A stretch of DNA of 64,000 nucleotides, from the NCBI GenBank assembly GCA_036280655.1, contig DASUQI010000012.1:13447-77446 (forward strand). Reading direction: 5' to 3'. The position numbers and the translations under genes are program-made. The notes below the pieces were generated by a model, which saw nothing but the letters and a program-made list of their open reading frames with translations, did not search any database and was not told the origin of the DNA. Shown here in pieces: positions 34,399 through 43,192 of this stretch. The DNA comes from DASSJM01 sp036280655 (lineage in GTDB: Bacteria; Actinomycetota; UBA4738; HRBIN12). Numbering within the stretch: position 1 is the stretch's first letter; each line of letters opens with the position of its first letter.

Positions 34399-35792
34399 GA
34401 CGCGACGCCGGCCACCGCGCCGCGGACGATCTCGATGCACTCGTCGATCCGGTCCCGGTGCGTGCGGTGGGACAGGATGCACGCCCGGAGGGTGAACCGG
34501 CCGTCGAGCACGGTGCTCGAGAGGAACACGCGCTTCGAGTCGTTGATCGCGTCGAGGAGCCGCCGGTTGGCGGCGTCGTCGCCGTCGCGCAGCCGGAACG
34601 GCACGACCGAGAGGTCGGGCTGCCACGGGAGCTCGAGCTCCGGGATCGCCTTCAGGCTCTCGTACAGGTGCTCGGCGAGGTCGAGCTTCTCGGCGAGCGC
34701 CTCGCGGAACGCCGACACGCCGTGCAGCTGCAGCGGGAACCACACGCGCAGGCCGCGGAAGTCGCGCGAGAGCTCGGCCGAGTACTCGGCGAAGTTGGGG
34801 ATGTGCGCGTCGGCCGCGAGGTCCTGCAGGTACGCGCTCGTGCCGATGTGGTGCGCGTCGCGCAGCTTCGCACCGTCCCGGACGACGAGCGCGCCCGTGC
34901 CGTAGGGCAGGAACATCCCCTTGTGCGGGTCGAGCGTGATCGAGTCGGCGCGCTCGATGCCCCGGAAGCGCTCGCGACCGCGGTCCGTGAGCTGGAAGAA
35001 GCCGCCGTAGGCCGCGTCCACGTGCAACCAGAGGCCCTCGTCCCGTGTGACGTCGGCGATCGCGTCGATCGGGTCGATCGCGCCGGTGTTCGTCGTGCCG
35101 GCGGAGGCCACGACGGCGAACGGCGCGAGCCCGGCGGCACGGTCCTCGGCGACCGCCAGCCGGAGCGCGTCGGCGTCCATCCGCAGGGACGGGTCGGCGG
35201 TCACGAGGCGAACGTTCCGAACCGGGAAGCCGGCGAGCATCGCCGCCTTCGTGACCGACGCGTGGACGTGCTCGCTGACGTACAGGGTCCCGGCGAGGAA
35301 GTTCTCGGGGAGGCGATCCTTGCGCGCCGCCACGATCGCCGAGAAGTTCGCCATCGAGCCGCCGGAGGTGAGGACGCCGCGCGACTCGGGCGGGAACCCG
35401 AACAGGTCGCACAGCCAGCGCACGACGTTGTACTCGATCTGCGCTCCGACCGGCGCCTCGCCCCACAGGTTCACGTACCGGTCGATCGTGGTCGAGAGCA
35501 GTTCGGCGAGCGACGCCGCGTAGAGCCCCCCTCCCGGGATGTACGCGAGCATGCCGGGTCCCGCGTTGTCGGACGAGTTCTCCGCGATAGCGTCGACGAG
35601 CTCGAGGAGCGGCGCGAACCCGCCGCCGGTCTCGGACGGCGCCGCGCGGTACGCCTCGGCCGCCTCGACCGCGTGCTCGAACCCGGTGGCGGGGGCCTCG
35701 TCGCGGCTCCCGAGGAACCCCACGACGTACTCGAGCGCCGCCTGCCCCATCTCGCGCATCTGATCCGGGCTCGGATCGAGCGGGTAGCCCAT
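34395..35792 (-). CDS. group II PLP-dependent decarboxylase (copy 2)
   Basis: This 465-aa protein starts at ATG 35792 (MGYPLDPSPDQMREMG). The aldimine Lys is in TLDPHKGMFLPYG, the pyridine-binding Asp in LWLHVDAAYGGFF, and SGGSMANFSAIVAARKD is the phosphate-binding turn. The N-terminal layout (GPGMLAYIPGGGLYAASLAELLS) is typical of the aromatic-amino-acid decarboxylase group. It is clearly diverged from copy 1. A DUF2277 gene ends 11 nt upstream and a frameshifted GNAT starts within its stop, giving a three-gene leftward operon. Confidence 0.9.
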   Translation of the reverse strand: MGYPLDPSPDQMREMGQAALEYVVGFLGSRDEAPATGFEHAVEAAEAYRAAPSETGGGFAPLLELVDAIAENSSDNAGPGMLAYIPGGGLYAASLAELLSTTIDRYVNLWGEAPVGAQIEYNVVRWLCDLFGFPPESRGVLTSGGSMANFSAIVAARKDRLPENFLAGTLYVSEHVHASVTKAAMLAGFPVRNVRLVTADPSLRMDADALRLAVAEDRAAGLAPFAVVASAGTTNTGAIDPIDAIADVTRDEGLWLHVDAAYGGFFQLTDRGRERFRGIERADSITLDPHKGMFLPYGTGALVVRDGAKLRDAHHIGTSAYLQDLAADAHIPNFAEYSAELSRDFRGLRVWFPLQLHGVSAFREALAEKLDLAEHLYESLKAIPELELPWQPDLSVVPFRLRDGDDAANRRLLDAINDSKRVFLSSTVLDGRFTLRACILSHRTHRDRIDECIEIVRGAVAGVAS

Positions 35793-35803
35793 GGCGGGGC
35801 AGC

Positions 35804-36013
35804 CTACCGGCCGAGTGTGGCGGTGACGGTCTCGAGCAGGCGGCGAGACGCGGCGGCCACCTCGTCGACCGCGGTGTCGAACGCCTCCTGGTGGCGCTTC
35901 GACGGCGTCCCGAACCCGCTCACCTTGCGGACGTACTGGCGGGCGGCCTCGTGGATCTCCTCGTCGGTCGCGGGGACGTCGCCCTCGCGCAGTCGTTTGA
36001 TGCTCCGGCACAT
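35804..36013 (-). CDS. DUF2277 family protein
   Basis: This 69-aa protein (ATG 36013) begins MCRSIKRLREGDVPATDEEIHEAARQYVRKVSGF, the distinctive DUF2277 pattern with Met-Cys-Arg at the start and YVRKVSGF in the middle. It ends LLETVTATLGR. The function is unknown. It is too short to stand out among overlapping frames, but the family match is strong. It is the first gene of the operon with the second PLP decarboxylase. Confidence 0.9.
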   Translation of the reverse strand: MCRSIKRLREGDVPATDEEIHEAARQYVRKVSGFGTPSKRHQEAFDTAVDEVAAASRRLLETVTATLGR

Positions 36014-36073
36014 GACCGCGATGGTACGCGGTGCTTGCCCGTGTGGATCCGCCACCCTACACTGCCCGAACGC

Positions 36074-38089
36074 ATGTTCGAGTCCCTCAACCCCGACCAG
36101 CTGGCCGCCGCCGAGCATGCCGGCGGACCGCTCCTCGTCGTCGCGGGGGCAGGCTCGGGCAAGACCTGGACGATCGCCTGCCGGGTCGCGCACCTCGTCG
36201 ACCGGGGCGTGCCTCCGGAGCGGATCCTGCTGCTCACGTTCACGCGCCGGGCCGCCCGCGAGATGCTCTCGCGGGCCGAACGCCTCACCGGCGAGCGCGG
36301 CCTGAAGCGCGCCTGGGGCGGCACGTTCCACGGGACGGCGAACCGCCTGCTGCGGCTCCACGGCGGGGCGCTCGGGCTCGCGCCGGACTTCACGGTGCTC
36401 GATCGGACCGACACCGCGGACCTTATGGACCTGATCCGCGGCGAGCTTGGGCTCGGCGAGGGCGAGCGGCGCTTCCCGCGCAAGGAGACGCTCGCCGACG
36501 TCTACTCGCGCACGGTGAACGCGCAGGCGCGGCTCGTCGACGTCCTCGAACGCGGGTACCCGTGGTGCGCCGAGGAGCTCGAGGGGATCCGCGCGATCTT
36601 CGAGCGGTACACCGAGCGCAAGCGCGCGCAGCACGCGCTCGACTACGACGACCTGCTGCTGTTCTGGCACGCGCTTGGCAAGCACCCCGCCGCGGGGCGC
36701 GCGATCTCCGAGCGCTTCGACCACATCCTCGTCGACGAGTACCAGGACACGAACCCGCTCCAGGCCGACATCCTCGCGTCGCTGCGTCCCGGCGGCGAGG
36801 GGCTCGTGGTGGTCGGCGACGACGCGCAGTCGATCTACGGGTTCCGTTCGGCGACCGTGCGGAACATCCTCGAGTTCCCCGAGCGGTTCCCGGGGACGAC
36901 GGTCGTGCGGCTCGAACGCAACTATCGCTCGACGCGGCCGATCCTCGACGCGTCGAGCGCCGTGATCGCGCTCTCGCCGCAGCGGCACGAGAAGACGCTG
37001 TGGACCTCACGCGAGGGCGGCGAGCTGCCGTCGCTGCTCACCTGCCTCGACGAACGGGATCAGGCCGACGCGGTGTGCCGGTCGGTGCTCGAGCACCGAG
37101 AGCGCGGCACGCCGCTCAAGCAGCAGGCCGTCCTGTTCCGCGCCGGCCACCACAGCGACGTGCTCGAGATCGAGCTCGCGCGGCGCAACGTTCCGTTCGT
37201 GAAGTACGGGGGACTCAAGTTCCTCGAGTCGGCGCACGTGAAGGACGCGCTCGCGGTCCTGCGGATCGCCGACAACCCGCGGGACGAGGTCTCGTGGTTC
37301 CGGGTGTTGCAGCTGCTCGACCACGTCGGACCGGCTGGGGCGCGGCGCGTGATGGCGGCGTTCGGCGTCTCGGCGCCCGGCGACCCGATGGCCCGGTTCC
37401 TCGAGCAGACGATCGCGGTCCCGGCGCCCGCGAGGGCCGAGCTCGACGCGCTCCGCACGACGTTCGGCGAGCTCGCCGGCCCCCCGCCGAGCCAGGTCGA
37501 ACGCGTCCGCGGCTTCCTCGAGCCGCTGCTGCGGCGCCGCTACGACCAGGCGGAGCCGCGCCTCCGCGATCTCGAGCAGCTCGAGCAGCTCGCGACGGGA
37601 TTCGAGACGCGGGACCGGTTCGTCGCCGAGCTCACGCTCGAGCCGCCGGTGTCCACGTCGGACCTCGCCGGCCCGCCGCACCTGGACGAGGACTACCTCG
37701 TGCTCTCGACGATCCATTCGGCCAAGGGCGGCGAGTGGGACGTCGTCCACGTGATCCACGCGGCCGACGGGATGATCCCCTCCGACATGGCGACCGGCGA
37801 CGCTGACGAGCTCGAGGAGGAGCGGCGCCTGTTCTACGTCGCGCTCACTCGCGCCCGCGACGAGCTCCACGTGTACTTCCCGCTCCGGTACCACCGGTCC
37901 AACCGCGGGCTCGAGGACCGGCACTGGTACGCGCAGCTCACGCGGTTCCTGCCCGAGGAGGTCCGATCGCGGTTCGCGACCGCCTCCACGTACGCGGACG
38001 CGGGCGCCGACGACGGGCCGGCTGCGGCGGCCGGTCCCGGCGGGGCCGAGGGCGTCGACGCGCTCCTCGCCGGCTTCTGGTCGGACTGA
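36074..38089 (+). CDS. UvrD/PcrA/Rep-type superfamily 1 DNA helicase
   Basis: This 671-aa protein has the full SF1A motif set. LNPDQLAAAEHAGGPLLVVAGAGSGKTWTI gives the Q-motif and Walker A, FDHILVDEYQDTN is motif II, GDDAQSIYGFR is motif III, RLERNYRST is motif IV, LSTIHSAKGGEWD is motif V and YVALTRARDELH is motif VI. It starts at ATG 36074. It translocates 3'-5' on DNA in repair or replication. The C terminus is low complexity (Ala/Gly/Asp) and there is no nuclease domain, so it resembles UvrD rather than AddA. Confidence 0.93.
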   Translation: MFESLNPDQLAAAEHAGGPLLVVAGAGSGKTWTIACRVAHLVDRGVPPERILLLTFTRRAAREMLSRAERLTGERGLKRAWGGTFHGTANRLLRLHGGALGLAPDFTVLDRTDTADLMDLIRGELGLGEGERRFPRKETLADVYSRTVNAQARLVDVLERGYPWCAEELEGIRAIFERYTERKRAQHALDYDDLLLFWHALGKHPAAGRAISERFDHILVDEYQDTNPLQADILASLRPGGEGLVVVGDDAQSIYGFRSATVRNILEFPERFPGTTVVRLERNYRSTRPILDASSAVIALSPQRHEKTLWTSREGGELPSLLTCLDERDQADAVCRSVLEHRERGTPLKQQAVLFRAGHHSDVLEIELARRNVPFVKYGGLKFLESAHVKDALAVLRIADNPRDEVSWFRVLQLLDHVGPAGARRVMAAFGVSAPGDPMARFLEQTIAVPAPARAELDALRTTFGELAGPPPSQVERVRGFLEPLLRRRYDQAEPRLRDLEQLEQLATGFETRDRFVAELTLEPPVSTSDLAGPPHLDEDYLVLSTIHSAKGGEWDVVHVIHAADGMIPSDMATGDADELEEERRLFYVALTRARDELHVYFPLRYHRSNRGLEDRHWYAQLTRFLPEEVRSRFATASTYADAGADDGPAAAAGPGGAEGVDALLAGFWSD

Positions 38090-38109
38090 GCCCTCGGTAG
38101 CATCGCCCG

Positions 38110-38967
38110 GTGCAGGTCCTCCGTCCCGCCGGCGCGCCCGAGTTCCTCGAGCTCGCGCTCCCGCTGCTCGAACGCGACGAAGCGCGCAACCAACTCCCGC
38201 TCGCGGTCGCCGGAACGGTCGCGCAGCATCCCGAGGCGTACGACGAGGCGCGCTTCTGGGTGGCGCTCGACGGTGGTGAGCCCGTGGCGGCCGCGCTCCA
38301 CACGATGCCGTACGGAGCCCTGCTCGCCGATCCCGTCTCGGATGCCGGGCTCTCGGCGATGCTCGCCGCCATGGCCGAGGACGATCCCGAGGTGCCCGGG
38401 CTCGTGGGCATGGCTCCGCACATCGACGCCGCGGCCGGCACGCTTGCCGCTTCGACGGGACGGCGAACGGAACGCCTGCTCTCCCAGGGCGTCTACGCGC
38501 TCCGCGAGGTCCGACCGGTCCCACGAGCGTCCGGAGCACCGCGTCCGGCCGCGGACGGCGACCGAGAGCTCCTCCGGCGGTGGATGACGGACTTCGCCGA
38601 CGAGTCGCTGCCCGATCCCGGCCGCGAGATCGACCGGATCGACCGGACGCTCGACGTTCGGCTCCATTCGGACGACGCCGGCTACTGGCTCTGGGAGGTC
38701 GACGGTGAGCCCGTCTCGCTGTCGGGGTTCGGCGGTCCGACCCCGAGCGGCATCCGGATCGGCCCCGTGTACACCCCGCCCGAGCATCGGCGCCGCGGGT
38801 ACGCGACGACGCTCGTCGCCGACCAGAGCGCGTGGCTGCTGGAGCATGGCTACCGGTTCTGCTTCCTGTACACGGACCTCGAGAACCCGACCTCGAACCG
38901 GATCTACGAGGCGATCGGGTACGAACGCGTCGGCGACTCGGCCGACTACCGGTTCGTGGAGCGCTGA
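38110..38967 (+). CDS. GNAT family N-acetyltransferase
   Basis: This 285-aa protein has a poorly conserved N-terminal half and a C-terminal GNAT domain. GPVYTPPEHRRRGYATTLVADQSAWLLEHG is the acetyl-CoA pyrophosphate loop, and YTDLENPTSNRIYEAIGYERVGDSADYRFV is the typical end. The start is GTG 38110, 20 nt after the helicase stop. The substrate is unknown. The long N-terminal region looks like a second, degenerate GNAT half, as in tandem members. Confidence 0.85.
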   Translation: MQVLRPAGAPEFLELALPLLERDEARNQLPLAVAGTVAQHPEAYDEARFWVALDGGEPVAAALHTMPYGALLADPVSDAGLSAMLAAMAEDDPEVPGLVGMAPHIDAAAGTLAASTGRRTERLLSQGVYALREVRPVPRASGAPRPAADGDRELLRRWMTDFADESLPDPGREIDRIDRTLDVRLHSDDAGYWLWEVDGEPVSLSGFGGPTPSGIRIGPVYTPPEHRRRGYATTLVADQSAWLLEHGYRFCFLYTDLENPTSNRIYEAIGYERVGDSADYRFVER

Positions 38968-39100
38968 CGGCCACTCGGGAAGGTTGTGAAGCGCAGGCAC
39001 GACTAGCGTCGCTGGACGCATCGGCTTGACGACTTCCGGACCTCTCTAGGGGATCGTTCCGCCGACGGATGGGCATCGGGTCCCGCGCCGCACGGCGGTA

Positions 39101-39190
39101 CGGCCGTCGGGTTCTTCGAATAATGCCCAGGCCCGATACGAGCAGCTCGGGACGTCGGCTGAGGGCGGGTGCAGCGTTTCCAGGGTAGCT
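39101..39190 (+). promoter_or_regulatory. upstream region conserved with 41205-41293
   Basis: The 90 nt before the sigma-factor gene share conserved blocks with the region before 41294: GTTCTTCGA, AGGCCCGAT, GGGACGTCGG, GGGCGGGTGCAGCGTT and GGGTAGCT, with nearly identical spacing. Retention of non-coding sequence in both copies suggests a shared promoter or leader, possibly autoregulated by the sigma factor, but exact -35/-10 elements cannot be named. Confidence 0.5.
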
Positions 39191-39742
39191 GTGCGTCTCT
39201 ATACCGTGAGCGAAGAACGCGACATGATGCCCGTCGCCATGACCAACGAGAGCCCGCTCGAGCGCAGTTCGCTGGGCGAGCTCTACGTCCGGCACGCCCC
39301 TGAGGGCATCCGGCTCGCATTCCTGCTGACCGGCGATCGAGCCTTAGCCGAGGACCTCGTCCAGGAGGCCTTCGCGCGGCTGGTCGGCCGGTTGAGGCAC
39401 CTCCGCGATGCGGACGCCTTCGGCGCCTATCTCCGTCGGACAATCGTGAACCTGTCGACCAGTCACTTCCGCCGCCGACGGGTCGAGCGCGCTTACCTGG
39501 CACGGTCCGCGATGGTCCCTGAGGCCGAGACCAATCCCAACCAGGAGCTGGACGCGACGATGCACGAGGCGCTGCTCCGCCTACCCGAACGCCAGCGCGC
39601 GGCGATCGTCCTTCGCTTCTACGAGGACCTCTCGGACGTCCAGACGGCCGAGGTGCTCCGTTGCGCGCCGGGGACCGTCCGCTCCCTCGTCTCACGCGGC
39701 ATGAAGACCCTCAGGGGCGAACTCGAAGGAGCGGCCCGATGA
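39191..39742 (+). CDS. SigE-family (ECF) RNA polymerase sigma factor
   Basis: This 183-aa protein has a region 2 (LAFLLTGDRALAEDLVQEAFARL to YLRRTIVNLSTSHFRRRR) and a region 4 (ALLRLPERQRAAIVLRFYEDLSDVQTAEVLRCAPGTVRSLVSRGMKTLR). The GTG at 39191 is taken as the start because the paralogous copy begins at the matching ATG 41294; the ATGs at 39224 and 39227 are alternatives. The stop overlaps the start of the next gene (ATGA), the usual coupling of an ECF sigma factor to its membrane regulator. Confidence 0.93.
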   Translation: MRLYTVSEERDMMPVAMTNESPLERSSLGELYVRHAPEGIRLAFLLTGDRALAEDLVQEAFARLVGRLRHLRDADAFGAYLRRTIVNLSTSHFRRRRVERAYLARSAMVPEAETNPNQELDATMHEALLRLPERQRAAIVLRFYEDLSDVQTAEVLRCAPGTVRSLVSRGMKTLRGELEGAAR

Positions 39743-40995
39743 TCGACGAACGCGAACTCCGCGAGATGCTCGAGCGCCGCGCCGGGACCATCTCAGCCAC
39801 CCCGACCGATGCGCCTGTGGCGATCCGGCGGGCGCGTCGGCGCCTCGTCCTGAACGCTGCGGTGGGAACGGTCGTGGGTCTCGTGGTGCTCGTCGGAGCA
39901 CTCGCCGGAGTGCGGGCGATCCAGACGGCGGCGCCGATCCCCGCGGATCGCCCGACGCCGACGCCGCTCGGAGCTGGCGAGGTCCTCACTGTGGGGGGGC
40001 GGGACCTAGTCGCCCAGGACCCCGACAGCGGAGAGGCGCGCAAGATCGTCGATTCACTGACGCTCCCCGAGCGCGCCGAGGGCATCACCAGCGCCGCATG
40101 GTCACACGACCGCAGGTGGGTCGCGTTCCGTGCCGGAGGCCTCTGGGTCGCCGACACCCTCGGCGGCGCTCCGCGACAGGTGAGCGAGGACTTGGGCTGG
40201 TCTCCGTGGGCATGGTCGCCCACCGAGGACCAACTCGTCGTCGTGCTCGGGCGAGATGTGACCCTCATCGACGCGGCGACCGGTCGTGAGACCGATCTCG
40301 GGACCGTGGTCGGTCCCGAGGACCGGGAGGGTTACGCGGTGCACACCCTCGTGTGGTCACCGGACGGGACCCGGATCGCGTACGACGGGGGACCGGGATG
40401 GGGCTCGGTCTATGCGATCGACGTGGACAGCGGCGAGCACACCTCGCTCGTGCGTCAGCCTGCGGGTACGGGGGAGATCAAAGACATCGATTGGTCGCCG
40501 GATGGCGCGCACCTGGCAGTCTCGTATGTCGACGCGTCGTACATCGCGAGCCACCCCTTGGAGGATCACGCGAAGGCGTTGTACCTGGCGAACGCGGATG
40601 GGTCCGACCTCCGCCTCCTGGACAATATCGTCGCAAGCCAGTGGCCGGTCTGGATCCCCAGTCTCAGTGTTGGCACCGCGTGGTCGCCCGATGGGACCCG
40701 GCTCGCCTACACCAGCCTCTCAGGGCCAGATCCTCGGAAGCTTCAGGTCTGGACGGTCTCGGTGGACGGCTCGGCCCCATCGTTGGTCGCGTCGCGATGT
40801 TGCGTTTCAGATGGGGGGGGTGCTGTGTGGTCACCCGACGGCTCACGGATCGCCTTCGAAACTGAACCTCCAGGAGACCTACCCCACCCCTTTCTGGTCG
40901 TCAACGCCGACGGAACGGGCGAAACGGGGGAGATCGACGAGCTCACGTACCGCAGCTGGCTCGGCGGTTCGTACTTCTGTTACTGCTACGGGTAA
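39739..40995 (+). CDS. membrane-anchored beta-propeller, candidate anti-sigma factor
   Basis: This 418-aa protein has a short cytoplasmic helix (MIDERELREMLERRAG), a basic patch (RRARRRLV), one membrane helix (AAVGTVVGLVVLVGALAGVRAI) and an outer TolB/WD40-like propeller. The repeated WSHDRRWVAFR, WSPDGTRIAYDG, WSPDGAHLAVSYVD and WSPDGTRLAYTS units mark the blades. ATG 39739 overlaps the sigma stop. The cytoplasmic N-terminus is the expected sigma-binding part, and the propeller presumably senses an extracellular signal. That it is an anti-sigma factor is inferred from position and topology. Confidence 0.85.
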   Translation: MIDERELREMLERRAGTISATPTDAPVAIRRARRRLVLNAAVGTVVGLVVLVGALAGVRAIQTAAPIPADRPTPTPLGAGEVLTVGGRDLVAQDPDSGEARKIVDSLTLPERAEGITSAAWSHDRRWVAFRAGGLWVADTLGGAPRQVSEDLGWSPWAWSPTEDQLVVVLGRDVTLIDAATGRETDLGTVVGPEDREGYAVHTLVWSPDGTRIAYDGGPGWGSVYAIDVDSGEHTSLVRQPAGTGEIKDIDWSPDGAHLAVSYVDASYIASHPLEDHAKALYLANADGSDLRLLDNIVASQWPVWIPSLSVGTAWSPDGTRLAYTSLSGPDPRKLQVWTVSVDGSAPSLVASRCCVSDGGGAVWSPDGSRIAFETEPPGDLPHPFLVVNADGTGETGEIDELTYRSWLGGSYFCYCYG

Positions 40996-41040
40996 GCGTT
41001 GATCCCGACCGGCGCTACCGCTGCCTGACCGCCTTACGCT

Positions 41041-41110
41041 GGAGTCGAGCGGACTTGAACCCCCGACCCATTGCTTGAAAAGCAGTTGTTCTTCAAGGAG
41101 CTACATTCCC
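41041..41110 (-). pseudogene. degenerate tRNA-like sequence with UUC anticodon position
   Basis: Read leftwards, this 70-nt stretch can be folded as a cloverleaf: acceptor GGGAATG / CGACTCC, D arm GCTC / GAAC, anticodon arm ACTGC-TTTTCAA-GCAAT, five-base variable loop, and T arm GGGGG-TTCAAGT-CCGCT. Every stem carries at least one mismatch (two in the acceptor), and the D loop lacks the GG pair. The T-loop TTCAAGT and the 7-nt anticodon loop are well preserved. This fits a decayed tRNA (Glu-type UUC) or chance similarity, and a working tRNA is unlikely. It sits exactly between the two copies of the sigma-linked locus. Confidence 0.4.
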
Positions 41111-41204
41111 AGCGTTGACCAGCGGAAACACTCCAGAGCCAGCCCACGCGACCTGCGTGTGCGCACAGGGACCGTTGTCGGCGGATCAAGAGGGCTGGGC
41201 GACG

Positions 41205-41293
41205 CAGCCGTCAAGTTCTTCGAGCGCTTCCGAGGCCCGATTCGACCAGCAAGGGACGTCGGTTTGGGCGGGTGCAGCGTTCCGAGGGTAGCT
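41205..41293 (+). promoter_or_regulatory. second copy of the sigma-gene upstream region
   Basis: This is the duplicated counterpart of 39101-39190, ending GGGTAGCT directly before ATG 41294. The same blocks occur in the same order with a single-base gap. It probably places the hybrid gene under the same control as the sigma gene. Confidence 0.5.
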
Positions 41294-42475
41294 ATGCGTC
41301 TTCCTACCGTGAGGGAAGAACGCGATCTGATGGCCATCGCCATGACGCAGGAGAGGCGGGCGCGTCGACGCCTCGTCTCGAACGCGCCGGTGGGGGCGCT
41401 CGTGGGCCTCGTGGTGCTCGTGGGAGCACTCGCCGGAGTGCGGGCGATCCAGACGGCGGCGCCGATTCCGGCAGATCCACCCGTCGAGCCCCGGCCGGCG
41501 CCGGCGGCGTCGGGCACCCTCGCGTATGGGCTGGACGGCGACATCTACGTGGCTGACTGGGACGGTGCGAACGCGGTCAAGATCGCGAACGGCCGTTCCG
41601 ACGACGAGTGCAGCGGCGACAGTACCGGCGAGAACTACTCGGCGGAGGGACCGATGTGGTCGCCGGACGGGCGGTACCTCGCCTATCGCTACGCGGACTG
41701 TTCCAACCCGGAGTTCCTCGGGGGCGGCGTGATCAGCGACGCGGAGGGCAACGTGCTCGCCAGGTTCCCGCGCCAGGGATGGGAGATCGCGTGGTCGCCG
41801 GATTCCACACGTGTCGCGGTGTGGGCCGTCACGTTCGAGACGATCGGCGTCTACGGGCTCGACGGCGCTCGGCAGGCGCAGCTCACGATGCCGCCCGGAT
41901 GGACCCCGTCCGGCGACCACGACCCGAAGTGGATGCCGGACGGTACCTCGTTCTGGGTCGAGGACTGGGAGCTGCCGCTCGACGGCAGCCCGCCGCGGCG
42001 GCTCCCGTGGCGGGGGGGCGACCCTTACGCCACGTACTCGCCCGACGGATCGCTCGTCGCGTACGACCTCGGGAGCATCGGGCTGATGGTTACGCGGCCC
42101 GACGGCTCCGAACCTCGGAGGGTGTTCCCTCGGCAGGTCGAACCGGCCGCCGACTGGGGCCACCCCTGGTCACCGACCGGCGATCGGATCGCGTTCACCA
42201 CCCAGGTCGGTGGCCCTGCCGCCCCCGTGGACCTGAACGTCGTCGATGTCGCGACCGGATCGGTGACCCAGCTGGCCGAAGGGGAGCCCGGGGAGAGCCT
42301 CCAAGCGGTCGGGTTCTCACCGCAGGGGGACCGCATCCTCTTCTCGAGCACCTCGAGCACCCTCGTCAGGAGCGGCCGACTGGTCGAGTCATCGCTGTGG
42401 AGCATCGGCGTCGACGGGTCCGACCCTCGCGTCATTGTCGCCGGGACGGAGGATGGATATTGGCTCTCGCGGTGA
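41294..42475 (+). CDS. hybrid membrane beta-propeller (sigma N-terminus fused to anti-sigma-like protein)
   Basis: This 393-aa protein begins MRLPTVREERDLMAIAMT, which matches the sigma-factor start MRLYTVSEERDMMPVAMT. It then passes directly into RRARRRLVSNAPVGALVGLVVLVGALAGVRAIQ, which matches the membrane segment of the candidate anti-sigma factor at 39739. The sigma body and the cytoplasmic helix MIDERELREMLERRAG are missing. The outer part is a TolB-like propeller (WSPDGRYLAYRY, WSPDSTRVAVW, WSPTGDRIAFT, FSPQGDRILFS) that has diverged strongly from the first copy. It cannot bind sigma in the same way, so it may be a decoupled sensor or a secreted-domain anchor. Confidence 0.88.
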   Translation: MRLPTVREERDLMAIAMTQERRARRRLVSNAPVGALVGLVVLVGALAGVRAIQTAAPIPADPPVEPRPAPAASGTLAYGLDGDIYVADWDGANAVKIANGRSDDECSGDSTGENYSAEGPMWSPDGRYLAYRYADCSNPEFLGGGVISDAEGNVLARFPRQGWEIAWSPDSTRVAVWAVTFETIGVYGLDGARQAQLTMPPGWTPSGDHDPKWMPDGTSFWVEDWELPLDGSPPRRLPWRGGDPYATYSPDGSLVAYDLGSIGLMVTRPDGSEPRRVFPRQVEPAADWGHPWSPTGDRIAFTTQVGGPAAPVDLNVVDVATGSVTQLAEGEPGESLQAVGFSPQGDRILFSSTSSTLVRSGRLVESSLWSIGVDGSDPRVIVAGTEDGYWLSR

Positions 42476-42553
42476 TCATGCGCGGCTGGAGTGACGGCGC
42501 CCATCCTGGATTCCATCGAGTTCCACGCCCATGAAGCGCATCGGAGGAAAGAA

Positions 42554-43192
42554 ATGAAGAGATTCGTGATCACAGCACTTTTCATCAGCATCCTGTCCGG
42601 GTGTGCGGGGGCTGCCCCGACGCCCAGCCCGAGCGGCAAGCCGTCAAGTGCCGCTCCGTCGACGACCGAACCGAGCTCGTCAGCTGTGGCCAGCTCGTCG
42701 TTGGACCCGGAGGACACCTCGGCATGGCTGCCCTTCACCTCGGAGCGCTACGGGTTCCGCATGGCGTACCCGCCCGACTGGTCGGCCCACCCTGGGAATG
42801 GCGATTGGACCTTCCCCGAAGACACCGCCTGGCCCGACGGCGTGGAGCGCACCGACTGGTTCTACCTCGACGGGGCCGACGGAAGTGCGGCCGCGTCGGC
42901 CTGGTCGGTGGCGCTGGAGCCCGGCATCTCGGCCGACCAATGGTTCCTCGACTACTGCGCCGTCGAGGCGACGCCCTGTGACGGGACCGAACCGAAGGTT
43001 CCCACCAGCCTCGATGGCCACGCGGGTTGGTTCGTTCCCTCCTCAGATCCACAGGCGTACTTCGACATCGCGGACCGGATCTACCTGGTGGTGATCTGGC
43101 AGCCAGAGGACCACCCGGCTCTCGAGCCCTATGGCGGCGGCCGCCAGCTTGTCGAGGCGTTCCTGTCCACGATGCAGCTCCTGCCAGGCTAG
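42554..43192 (+). CDS. secreted lipoprotein of unknown function
   Basis: This 212-aa protein starts at ATG 42554 with GGAGG at 42543-42547. Its signal peptide ends in lipobox LSGC (MKRFVITALFISILSGCAG), followed by a Ser/Pro-rich linker and a compact domain starting at about residue 60 (WLPFTSERYGFRMAYPPDWSAHPG). The phrase YGFRMAYPPDWS is typical of PsbP/MOG1-like or DUF1795-type surface domains. Two cysteines in DYCAVEATPCDG may form a disulfide. It lies downstream of the sigma-linked propellers and may be part of their regulon. Confidence 0.82.
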   Translation: MKRFVITALFISILSGCAGAAPTPSPSGKPSSAAPSTTEPSSSAVASSSLDPEDTSAWLPFTSERYGFRMAYPPDWSAHPGNGDWTFPEDTAWPDGVERTDWFYLDGADGSAAASAWSVALEPGISADQWFLDYCAVEATPCDGTEPKVPTSLDGHAGWFVPSSDPQAYFDIADRIYLVVIWQPEDHPALEPYGGGRQLVEAFLSTMQLLPG

